Positions 1 through 6,185 of a stretch of 7,579 bases of DNA are shown piece by piece. The notes beneath the pieces were generated by a model. It searched no databases. It worked only from the letters and a program-made list of their open reading frames with translations, and was not told the origin of the DNA. The position numbers and the translations under genes are program-made. The DNA comes from an uncultured Pseudodesulfovibrio sp. Its GTDB lineage: Bacteria; Desulfobacterota; Desulfovibrionia; Desulfovibrionales; Desulfovibrionaceae. Each line of letters begins with the position of its first letter. Positions within the stretch are counted from its first letter, which is position 1. The stretch is taken from the NCBI GenBank assembly GCA_947259235.1, contig CAMYLL010000116.1, positions 1-7,579 on the forward strand, written 5' to 3'.

Positions 1-119
1 GCCCGCTCTTCCGGCATGTGCGCCGCCTCGGCCAGGGCCGAAATGGGGACACCGGTAATACCGCTCTCACGAAAACAGGCACACGCCGTGTTCAGTAGCT
101 CTTCTCGCTCACTGGTCAT
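1..119 (-). CDS. TetR-family transcriptional regulator, N-terminus only (cut by window edge)
   Basis: The first 39 codons are visible, starting at ATG 119 and reading off the left edge. The sequence begins MTSEREELLNTACACF, followed by RESGITGVPISALAEAA. This is the usual start of the TetR DNA-binding domain: a first helix of the 'ILDAA..LF...G' type, then 'T.V..IA..AG'. A GGAG ribosome binding site lies about five bases upstream of the ATG and supports this start. TetR proteins are dimeric repressors released by small ligands, and they often control a neighbouring efflux or metabolic gene. The ligand domain is outside the window, so neither ligand nor target can be named. It points the same way as the permease to its right but is separated from it by 182 bases and has its own promoter. 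Confidence 0.8.
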   Translation of the reverse strand, partial: MTSEREELLNTACACFRESGITGVPISALAEAAHMPEER

Positions 120-162
120 GTTCACTCCATGGCTGACATCCATGCCCTATCTCATAGCATGG

Positions 163-185
163 TACGCACGGTGCGCATAATTATA
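163..185 (-). promoter_or_regulatory. Putative promoter -10 box and operator for the TetR gene
   Basis: Reading the minus strand, a perfect TATAAT (plus-strand 180-185) lies about 60 bases before the TetR start codon. No good -35 box is seen at the expected distance. Immediately downstream of the -10, an imperfect palindrome spans 163-177 (plus strand TACGCAC-G-GTGCGCA, 6 of 7 arm positions matching). A palindrome at the transcription start of a TetR gene is the usual arrangement for autorepression, so TetR binding is inferred from position only. Confidence 0.45.
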
Positions 186-276
186 AACTCACTTTTCACT
201 CCTGGCGCGGAGCAAACCCATCGAACAGCCAGCTATTCATGGATAAATAGCGCACAATGTTATGCCATCGACCCCA

Positions 277-294
277 TGAATCTCCATTGATTCA
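277..294 (-). other. Small hairpin just after the permease stop
   Basis: Perfect 6-bp arms TGAATC and GATTCA flank a 6-base loop, starting 8 bases past the permease stop codon on the minus strand. There is no T-run after it, so it is not a standard intrinsic terminator. It could be a weak or factor-dependent 3' end, or chance. Nothing else recognisable lies between 186 and 301. Confidence 0.25.
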
Positions 295-301
295 GGAGGT
301 T

Positions 302-1525
302 TCAGCTCTTGAGCACGTCGAGAATCTGAATGTTGGCCGCCTGCCATGCGGGGTACGCTCCCGCAAGGACTCCCAGCAGGCACGAGCCGACCAGGGTCAG
401 GACCAGGCTGGCCGGTTCGATGACCAGGGGGAGGCCCGCAAAAGAGCTGGCCGCCACCACGAGGACCACGGTCAGCCCCACGCCGAACGCCCCGCCGACC
501 CCGGCCATGAGCCCGGATTCGAAGAGGAATTGGCGCACTATGTCCCGCCGCCTGCCGCCCACGGCCCGGCGGATGCCGATCTCCACGCGCCTGGAGCGGA
601 CCACCAGGATCATGATGGACAGGATGCCAAGCCCGCCCACGGCAAAGGAGATGGACGAGGTGATGGCCCCCAGGGTGGTCATCAGGTCCAGGGCCTGACG
701 CTGGAGCTTGATGGTGTCCTTGGGCGACATGGTGCTGAAGTCGTCGTCCTCGCCGTCCGTCAGGGAGTGGCGCTCGCGCATGATGGCCGTGGCCGAGCGC
801 TTCACCATGTCCAGCCCGGCGTCCGACGACAGCCGCAGATACACCCCGCTGACCCAGGTCTGATTGCTGACCCGCCGCAGGTAGGTGGTCAGGGGCATCA
901 GGAGATACTCGTCCTGATCCTCGCCCGAAAGATCGCGCCCCTTGGCCTCCATGACGCCCACCACGCGGAAGCTGGCCCGGTACAGATAGACGAGCTTCCC
1001 CACGGCCTTGTCCGGCGTGCCGAACAGCCGCTTGGCCACGGACTGGCCCAGCACGCACACCTTGGCCCGGGCCTCCACCTCGGCATCGTTGAAGAACCGC
1101 CCCTGCTCGGGATAAAAACTGCGAATGTCCTGATAATTCGGCAAGGTCGCCAGGAGCTTGGCCGTCAGGGCCTTGCCCTCGCCGCGAACCTGCATGGTCA
1201 CCGAGACAAAGGGCGCGCCCTCCATCACGGACGGCACGCCGTGGAGGAGCGCCTGGGCATCGGACACGGTGAAGTTGCGCGAGTTGCCCTTCAGGGACAC
1301 GCTGCCCGACCGGCGGAACCGGACCGAACCGGCCATCACTGCATAGAGGTTGGGACCGAGTTTTTCCGTCTCCATCTCCGCCTGACGGACCATGATCTTC
1401 GAGACGTGCTGGACCCCCGTAAAGGCCAGCGCGCCCAGAAAAACCCCGAGCATGGCAAGGATGGCGCGCCACTTGTGCGCGGCCAGTGACGACATGGCGA
1501 TGCGCAGGTTGAGGGCGGGCGTCAT
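302..1525 (-). CDS. MacB/FtsX-type ABC transporter permease
   Basis: This 407-residue inner-membrane permease belongs to the MacB/FtsX (LolC/E-like) superfamily. These proteins pair with a cytoplasmic ATPase and act on substrates at the periplasmic side rather than pumping through a channel. The layout is classic: one membrane helix near the N-terminus (about 20-42), a large periplasmic MacB-PCD-like region (about 43-280), then three helices (about 286-308, 337-360, 373-393). After the second helix comes the coupling segment VVRSRRVEIGIRRAVGGRRR (308-327). The C-terminus ends AYPAWQAANIQILDVLKS, as is typical for the family. The start is placed at ATG 1525 because a GGAGGGG site lies about five bases upstream; an ATG nine codons earlier lacks this. 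It lies 40 bases after the DUF3431 gene and probably ends the operon. No ATPase or membrane-fusion partner gene is adjacent, so its substrate is unknown. Confidence 0.88.
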   Translation of the reverse strand: MTPALNLRIAMSSLAAHKWRAILAMLGVFLGALAFTGVQHVSKIMVRQAEMETEKLGPNLYAVMAGSVRFRRSGSVSLKGNSRNFTVSDAQALLHGVPSVMEGAPFVSVTMQVRGEGKALTAKLLATLPNYQDIRSFYPEQGRFFNDAEVEARAKVCVLGQSVAKRLFGTPDKAVGKLVYLYRASFRVVGVMEAKGRDLSGEDQDEYLLMPLTTYLRRVSNQTWVSGVYLRLSSDAGLDMVKRSATAIMRERHSLTDGEDDDFSTMSPKDTIKLQRQALDLMTTLGAITSSISFAVGGLGILSIMILVVRSRRVEIGIRRAVGGRRRDIVRQFLFESGLMAGVGGAFGVGLTVVLVVAASSFAGLPLVIEPASLVLTLVGSCLLGVLAGAYPAWQAANIQILDVLKS

Positions 1526-1565
1526 GAACACCCCTCCGCCAAAACAGCGCAACGCGCAGTGCGGC

Positions 1566-2228
1566 TCAATACTGTTCCCTGTTCCATGCCATGTTTCCGT
1601 TAAAGATGAAGTGCCACAGCCGCTCGAAGGCGTGGCCCGTATTGTTCACATCATCCGGGTCCGCCTCGAACAGGGCGAGGGCGCGCTCGTAAAAGCCGCG
1701 CGGCCTGGTCCTGATCCGCTCGGCCGTGACCGCAAAGCATCCGGCCGCAGCCCTGGCCACTATCTCCTGTGGCACCGGGGCCGCAAACAGCGTCTCGAAA
1801 ATCTCGCCCACCGGGATGTCGCGCCCCCATCCGGCCCAGCGCCCCTTGTTCTCCGGTGCGCACATATCATGCGGCCGCCCCAGCGGGTCGCACTTGAGCC
1901 GAAACCAGGCGAATCCGCGAAAGGGGACCCCCTTGTCTGCAATGTCCGCAACCATGGACCGCAACTGATCCACCGTGCCGCGACCACCGGAATCAAGGTG
2001 ATCAAACGGATTGCCCTGCAAGAAAACGCTCACCCGTGCCAGATCATCATAGTGGCGGACAATATGTGTAAGGTAGGAATGGCCTTCCCGCCCGATGTTC
2101 GGCAAAGGCACTGCATTGGTAACCGGCTGACCGCTCTTGTCATACACTACGTAATCATACCCGGTCTCGTCGGCCCAGGCGATATCCTCACGGTATCTGG
2201 CTATGATCAACTGGACATGATCATTCAT
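1566..2228 (-). CDS. DUF3431 domain-containing protein
   Basis: This 220-residue protein matches DUF3431 along its whole length. It opens with QLIIARYREDIAWAD (6-20), then YDYVVYDKSGQPV, the signature LPNIGREGHSYLTHIVRHYDD (42-62) and VSVFLQGNPFDHL (67-79). Near the end it has RTRPRGFYERAL and ERLWHFIFNG (202-211). The family is found in bacteria and fungi, often near carbohydrate or cell-surface genes, and its activity is not established; a glycosyltransferase-like role is sometimes suspected. No signal peptide or membrane helix is visible. The start at ATG 2228 follows an AAGGAG site about nine bases upstream and overlaps the end of larC by 8 bases (ATGAATGA), which points to translational coupling. 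An upstream in-frame ATG at 2447 would add 73 low-complexity, Arg-rich residues lying over larC, and is rejected. Confidence 0.87.
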   Translation of the reverse strand: MNDHVQLIIARYREDIAWADETGYDYVVYDKSGQPVTNAVPLPNIGREGHSYLTHIVRHYDDLARVSVFLQGNPFDHLDSGGRGTVDQLRSMVADIADKGVPFRGFAWFRLKCDPLGRPHDMCAPENKGRWAGWGRDIPVGEIFETLFAAPVPQEIVARAAAGCFAVTAERIRTRPRGFYERALALFEADPDDVNNTGHAFERLWHFIFNGNMAWNREQY

Positions 2229-3006
2229 GGCGAGGGGCTCCTTGATCCGCATCAACCGCGTCAACCGCAACATCCTCCAGCACGAAGGCCCGGACAAATG
2301 TCGGCTGTTCGTCGCAGGACCGACCGCCCGACCCGTAGCCCACGGCCAGGACCGACCCCAGCGGCATTGCACCGCAACGTTCCGCAACCGTCCGCAATAT
2401 AGCCAGGCCCGTGGGGGTCGCCCGCTCCATTCCACACGCCGAGCCAAAGGTGGTCAGCCCCTTGGCGAGCTCCGCGCAAGCTGGTGCGGGTACTGGCAAT
2501 CTGCCATGGGCGCAGTGCACGAAACCCGAGCCGAGATCAACCGGAGAGCAGACCACCGCAGCCACCCCGAGGGCGTCCATGAGGACCATGGTTCCCGCAA
2601 TGTCCACAATGGTATCCACAGCCCCGATCTCATGAAAATGGACCTGATCGAGCCGCGTGCCGTGCACCTTGGCTTCGGCCCGGCCCAGGAGGGTCAGGGC
2701 GTCCGTGGCCCGCTGCGCCGCGCGCCCGGAGATGGCGCTCCTGTCCAGGATGCCCACGAGATCCGCAAGGTGTCGCATGGGCTGGTCCAGGGTCTGGACC
2801 ACGTCCACGTGGCGCGTGGCTATGCCGCCCACGCTTTTTTGCGACCATCGCAGCTCGAAACCGGACAGGCCGAGCCGCTCAAGCTCCGACTCCAGGCAGG
2901 CCGCGCCGGTTCCCGGCCCGCCCAGTTCGTCATGGGCGTGGGCCAGCGCCGCCAGCAGCATGTCGCCGCTGACGCCGCTCGAACAGTCAAGATACAGGGT
3001 GCGCAT
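2221..3006 (-). CDS. larC: LarC-type nickel insertion protein, short form lacking the C-terminal domain
   Basis: LarC inserts nickel into the dithiolated pyridinium mononucleotide to give the nickel-pincer nucleotide, in a CTP-dependent cyclometallation. This 261-residue protein shows the LarC N-terminal (LarC1) motifs: YLDCSSGVSGDMLLAAL (5-21), VHFHEIGAVDTIVDIAGTM (122-140), HGRLPVPAPA (168-177), ATPTG (196-200) and VGYGSGGRS (222-230). Full-length LarC is about 400 residues; the expected C-terminal LarC2 part, which binds CTP, is absent. After the GYGSG region the protein runs into a short acidic tail and stops where the DUF3431 gene begins. The frame that follows encodes DUF3431, so this is not a simple frameshift into LarC2. 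The start at ATG 3006 has GGAG six bases upstream; an ATG eight codons earlier has no such site. It is 73 bases downstream of larB. It may depend on a LarC2 encoded elsewhere. Confidence 0.85.
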   Translation of the reverse strand: MRTLYLDCSSGVSGDMLLAALAHAHDELGGPGTGAACLESELERLGLSGFELRWSQKSVGGIATRHVDVVQTLDQPMRHLADLVGILDRSAISGRAAQRATDALTLLGRAEAKVHGTRLDQVHFHEIGAVDTIVDIAGTMVLMDALGVAAVVCSPVDLGSGFVHCAHGRLPVPAPACAELAKGLTTFGSACGMERATPTGLAILRTVAERCGAMPLGSVLAVGYGSGGRSCDEQPTFVRAFVLEDVAVDAVDADQGAPRHE

Positions 3007-3079
3007 TCGCTTCTCCGGGGTCGTGATCATGTGTCTGGATACCGTGTGTGGGGGAGCGGGGCAATGGCGCCGTCGCGTC

Positions 3080-3841
3080 TCATGCCGAGCCTGGGCCAGG
3101 GCGGCCCATCATCCGCATGTTGATTTTATGGGCCAGGAAGCCCGCGCCAAAGCCGTTGTCTATGTTGACCACGGCCACGCCCGGAGCGCAGGAGTTCATC
3201 ATGGCCAGCAGCGCGGCCAGCCCCTGAAAGCTCGCGCCATAACCCACGCTGGTGGGCACGGCGATGACCGGCGGCGTCACCGCACCGCCCACCACGGAGG
3301 GCAGCGCGCCCTCCATGCCCGCCACGGCGATGACCGCCGAGGCATCGTCCATCTCGCCCACCACGGAGAGCAGCCGGTGGATGCCCGCCACACCGCAGTC
3401 ATAATGGCGCACGACGCGTGTTCCTAGATATTCCAGGGTTCCGGCGGCTTCCTCTGCCACGGGCAGGTCCGAGGTTCCGGCGGAGACCACCACAACCTTG
3501 CCCTGTCCGGCCCCGGCCGCTGTTCCGGCCGAAAGCAGACGGGAAACCGGATCATACCGGCCCTTCAGTGATGCGGGCAATGCGGCCAGGTGGGCCGCCT
3601 CGGCCCGGGTCCCCAGCGCCCGCCCGCCATGACGCACCATGACGTCAAATATTTCAGCAACCTGGGCCGGAGTCTTGCCTTCACAATAGACCACCTCTGG
3701 CCCGCCGGTGCGCAGCTCCCGGTAGAGATCGAGCTTGGCGCAGCCGGAGTCCATGAAGGTTGCCCCCATGAGCCTGCGTTTGGCCTCGTCCCTGGAAATG
3801 TCTCCCGCCGCGAACGCGTCGAGCACAGCATCGGGGTTCAC
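3080..3841 (-). CDS. larB: LarB, pyridinium-3,5-biscarboxylic acid mononucleotide synthase
   Basis: LarB carboxylates the pyridinium ring of nicotinic acid adenine dinucleotide at C5 and cleaves the phosphoanhydride. The product is the biscarboxylic mononucleotide, the first dedicated intermediate of the nickel-pincer cofactor. The 253-residue length is normal. The N-terminal part (1-110) has the LarB-specific GFAxxD-like stretch GATFMDSGCAKLDLYRELR and EVVYCEGKT (49-57). The C-terminal half is the PurE-like AIR carboxylase fold: VVVSAGTSDLPVAEEA (117-132), CGVAGIHRLL (149-158), VAGMEGALPSVVGG (173-186), IAVPTSVGYGAS (193-204) and VNIDNGFGAG (225-234). Cys218 in MMNSCAPG corresponds by position to the catalytic cysteine (Cys221) of Lactiplantibacillus plantarum LarB. 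It starts with GTG, overlapping the larE stop as GTGA, with GGGAG eight bases upstream, which indicates translational coupling to larE. Confidence 0.94.
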   Translation of the reverse strand: MNPDAVLDAFAAGDISRDEAKRRLMGATFMDSGCAKLDLYRELRTGGPEVVYCEGKTPAQVAEIFDVMVRHGGRALGTRAEAAHLAALPASLKGRYDPVSRLLSAGTAAGAGQGKVVVVSAGTSDLPVAEEAAGTLEYLGTRVVRHYDCGVAGIHRLLSVVGEMDDASAVIAVAGMEGALPSVVGGAVTPPVIAVPTSVGYGASFQGLAALLAMMNSCAPGVAVVNIDNGFGAGFLAHKINMRMMGRPGPGSA

Positions 3842-4617
3842 TCGCCCAACTCCCTCAATTCGTATGATCCCAGGCCGATCCTCTTGATCAGCGCCGCCAA
3901 GGAATCACGATGTTTTTGTATTATTTCAGAATATTGAGTCGGAAACTCCACGGTTGCCACCAGATCATCATGGCGCGCCCTGAGCCGTGCCACCCCACGC
4001 TCCCGCAAAAAGGATTCCATGACCCGGACCTTGTCCAGCCCCTCAAGGCTCAACGGAACCCCCGTGGCAATGCGCGTGGCCAGGCAGCTCTCCGAGGGCG
4101 TGTTCCAGGTGGCCAGTCCGGCCATGCGGGCCATTGTCCTCACGTCCGCCTTGGTCAACCCCGCTTCCTTCAGAGGATGGTACACGCCCTGTTCGCGTGC
4201 GGCCCGCAGGCCCGGCCGGTTCGGATCGTCGTCGGCGTTGGTCCCGTCCACCAGCAGGCAGTCGTCCCCGTATTCCAGGCGCATCATCTGAAATATCGAT
4301 CTTTTGCAATGGTAGCATCTGTCCACCCCGTTGCGCCTGACTCCCTCAAGTTCAAGCATCCGCAGGCACAACGGATGGTGCTCGATGCCGATCTGCTCCG
4401 CCACCTCAACCGCCCGGGTGAAGTCGCCATCGGCCGTCAGCTCGCTGCAGACGGTGACGGCCACGGCTGCAGGGCGGCCCGATGTTGAGGCGTTCATGGC
4501 CGCATGAACCGCAGCCGCCGTCAACGCGCTGTCCACCCCGCCGGAGAGGGCGACCACCACGTGTTCAACGGCCCGGCATCGCTGCGCGACAAGAGAAACG
4601 AGTCCGGAAAAGCTCAT
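3838..4617 (-). CDS. larE: LarE, ATP-dependent sulfur transferase of nickel-pincer cofactor synthesis
   Basis: LarE adenylates the carboxylates of the LarB product and replaces them with thiocarboxylates, acting twice per cofactor. The 259 residues carry the PP-loop ATP pyrophosphatase motif SGGVDS (25-30), RCYHCKRSIF (100-109), LLVDGTNADDDPNRPG (121-136), YHPLKEAGLTKADVR (146-160) and PSESCLATRI (174-183). Cys178 sits where the sacrificial cysteine of L. plantarum LarE lies. Together with Cys101 and Cys104 of the CxxC motif it makes a three-cysteine set, reported in LarE proteins that use a [4Fe-4S] cluster to carry sulfur catalytically instead of consuming their own cysteine. That assignment is inferred. 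The ribosome binding site is unclear: one GGAG is too close to the ATG and another about 12 bases away. However, 25 residues before the PP-loop is the normal spacing. It lies 62 bases after the deacetylase gene and overlaps larB. Confidence 0.94.
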   Translation of the reverse strand: MSFSGLVSLVAQRCRAVEHVVVALSGGVDSALTAAAVHAAMNASTSGRPAAVAVTVCSELTADGDFTRAVEVAEQIGIEHHPLCLRMLELEGVRRNGVDRCYHCKRSIFQMMRLEYGDDCLLVDGTNADDDPNRPGLRAAREQGVYHPLKEAGLTKADVRTMARMAGLATWNTPSESCLATRIATGVPLSLEGLDKVRVMESFLRERGVARLRARHDDLVATVEFPTQYSEIIQKHRDSLAALIKRIGLGSYELRELGE

Positions 4618-4679
4618 GCTCCAAGACTACTCCACACGCCCAATCCCTTCAACCATTTCCGGTCCGGTGGTCCAGCCTG

Positions 4680-5534
4680 TCACAATTTACCAAAATTCAC
4701 GAGTTCAAGACCAAGCTCCCTGAAGACCCCGAGCCATGTCTCGCTGTCTTCCATCGCCGCCAGATGATCACGCCACACCGCTGCGATGGAGGTGGGATCA
4801 TATTCCGACGATATGGCCTCGTCACCAACCACGGTTTCGCCCGGTCGGCAGCATATCTCAAGTATGCCGTCTGGCTCCATCGTGCCAAGCCGCCTGCCTG
4901 CCCACTCGGCAAAGCTGTCCGCGGTGAACTCTCCCAGCGGTTCGTCCATGCCCCAGACCGTGTCCGGCCATGACACGCCCGCAGTCCGTCGTCCGAACAG
5001 CCCGCATACATTGAGAAATTTTTCCCTGTACGCGCTCATGTCCAACCGCGAGATGTGCGAGCAGTCATCCGGCGTACGCAGCCAGCCAATGCCATAGCGC
5101 GCCGCCAGATCCCCGGCCATGCGCGTCAGGGTCGGCCAGGCGTGAATGTTGCCGTGGCTGGACAGATGCGTCGGCTGTATCCCGAGATCCATCACCCGTT
5201 GTATCTGCTCCGTCCACTCGGACTCCACGTGCCCGTGGTCCACCCCGCCCTCGATAAAGCGCGCAAAGAGCCGCTCCTCCGAGCCGAGAAACACGCCTCT
5301 TCCGTCAACTATGGAAGATCGTTCCTGCCAGTGGCCAACAGGTCTGCCCCGCAGGATGTCCAGATGCACGCCAATCCCGACGCCCTCGGCATGCAGCCTC
5401 ACGGCGCTCGCGACATCCGGCCCGTTCGCCACCACCGAGGCCGACGTGACAAGCCCCTTTTCAGACAGCCACAGCGCAGCCCTGGCCACGGCCGGGTGCA
5501 CCCCCAAATCGTCCACATTCATTATCACTTTCAT
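4680..5534 (-). CDS. ChbG/HpnK (YdjC-like) family carbohydrate deacetylase
   Basis: This 284-residue protein belongs to the ChbG/HpnK family of metal-dependent deacetylases, which remove N-acetyl groups from sugars (chitooligosaccharides for ChbG, hopanoid-linked acetylglucosamine for HpnK). The metal-site motifs are visible: MNVDDLGV (5-12, family 'NADDFG'), GVHLDIL (55-61) and THLSSHGNIHAWP (122-134, family 'HxDSHqHvH'). Likely ligands are Asp9, His57 or a nearby residue, His127 and His131. The family's late 'E...HPG' motif reads EICCRPGE (226-233) here, with Arg in place of His. The fold is probably intact, but substrate or activity may differ. No signal peptide is seen. The ATG at 5534 has a GGTGAGG purine stretch just upstream. 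It is the first gene of the leftward unit and divergent from marR, so the MarR-type regulator is a candidate controller. The substrate cannot be told from sequence. Confidence 0.85.
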   Translation of the reverse strand: MKVIMNVDDLGVHPAVARAALWLSEKGLVTSASVVANGPDVASAVRLHAEGVGIGVHLDILRGRPVGHWQERSSIVDGRGVFLGSEERLFARFIEGGVDHGHVESEWTEQIQRVMDLGIQPTHLSSHGNIHAWPTLTRMAGDLAARYGIGWLRTPDDCSHISRLDMSAYREKFLNVCGLFGRRTAGVSWPDTVWGMDEPLGEFTADSFAEWAGRRLGTMEPDGILEICCRPGETVVGDEAISSEYDPTSIAAVWRDHLAAMEDSETWLGVFRELGLELVNFGKL

Positions 5535-5583
5535 TGCCTCACCCTAGCCGCTCATCCCCCGCCCCGTAAAGCGTGGCGACCCA

Positions 5584-5617
5584 TTGACATCTCCCGACAG
5601 TTTACATAGCGTGCTAT
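5584..5617 (+). promoter_or_regulatory. Promoter element and palindrome between the divergent deacetylase and MarR genes
   Basis: A consensus TTGACA lies at 5584-5589. Seventeen bases later the -10 position falls on TAGCGT (5607-5612), a weak match. That spot is covered by a perfect-armed 12-bp palindrome, ATAGC-GT-GCTAT (5606-5617). A palindrome over the -10 of a MarR gene is the usual place for autoregulation. Because the whole region is only 109 bases, bound protein could also affect the leftward gene. No convincing -35/-10 pair was found for the leftward direction. Confidence 0.45.
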
Positions 5618-5643
5618 ACACGTAACAACCCTTACCCCAGAGC

Positions 5644-6123
5644 ATGTCCATGCACTATGAACCCGACACCCTGTTTTTCAACCAGCTTTCCCTTTTCCAA
5701 CGCCTCTATGCGCGCAGCCTGTCCAGCCGCCTTGCCCCTCTCGGAGTGCATCCCGGCTACCTCGGCGTACTGCACTACCTCTGGCAGGCCGACGGCGTGA
5801 CCCAGAAGACCCTGAATCAGGTGATGGCCGTGGAACAGGCCACGCTCTCCAACACACTCAAGCGCATGGAGCGCGACGGGCTCATCTCGCGGACGCCCAA
5901 CGCGGAAGACAAGCGGCACCACATCATCTCGCTGACCCCCAGGGCCGCGACACTCAAGCCCCAGGTGATGCAGGCCATCGGCGACCTGCGCGCCACGGTC
6001 AACACAGGCCTCACCGTCAGCGACCGCCGGTATTTCAAGCGCATCATGCACCAGATGACCGAACAGCTCGAAAGCGATCAATCAGACCCGCTCTTTCTCC
6101 TGCTCGACGAAATACCGGAGTAG
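5644..6123 (+). CDS. MarR-family transcriptional regulator
   Basis: This 159-residue cytoplasmic regulator has a normal length for MarR proteins, which bind DNA as dimers through a winged helix-turn-helix and usually repress themselves and a divergent gene until a small phenolic or oxidant-type ligand binds. An N-terminal dimerisation helix (10-32) is followed by GYLGVLHYLWQADGVTQKTL (38-57). The recognition helix is EQATLSNTLKRMERDGLI (64-81). The wing is RTPNAEDKRHHIISLTPRA (83-101) with the conserved D89-x-R91 pair, and the C-terminal helices (104-146) complete the dimer interface. The start may be ATG 5644 or ATG 5650; neither has a strong ribosome binding site, so 5644 is a choice by length. 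It lies divergent from the deacetylase gene and 62 bases before a methyltransferase gene on the same strand, with which it may be co-transcribed. Confidence 0.9.
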   Translation: MSMHYEPDTLFFNQLSLFQRLYARSLSSRLAPLGVHPGYLGVLHYLWQADGVTQKTLNQVMAVEQATLSNTLKRMERDGLISRTPNAEDKRHHIISLTPRAATLKPQVMQAIGDLRATVNTGLTVSDRRYFKRIMHQMTEQLESDQSDPLFLLLDEIPE

Positions 6124-6185
6124 GCTTTCTCCATTTGCCTTCGACGCCACTTACCGATAAAGAGCAACCCACGCAGGAGCCGAGC

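Noticed and set aside
257..1489. Long plus-strand open frame opposite the permease
   Set aside because: His-, Gly- and Arg-rich low-complexity translation typical of the antisense of a high-GC gene. The minus-strand frame gives a clear FtsX/MacB permease.
2150..2260. Programmed frameshift joining LarC1 to a LarC2, as in L. plantarum
   Set aside because: The frame entered after the larC stop encodes DUF3431 signature motifs, not LarC2 (no ETN.DDM-like segment). The overlap is ordinary ATGA-type coupling.
1392..2402. Long plus-strand open frame opposite DUF3431
   Set aside because: No domain-like sequence, and it overlaps three real minus-strand features. The antisense frame encodes a clear DUF3431 protein with a good ribosome binding site.
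2229..2447. N-terminal extension of the DUF3431 protein from an upstream ATG
   Set aside because: The added 73 residues lie entirely over larC, are rich in Arg, Trp and Gly, and lack a ribosome binding site. ATG 2228 has AAGGAG upstream and matches the family start.
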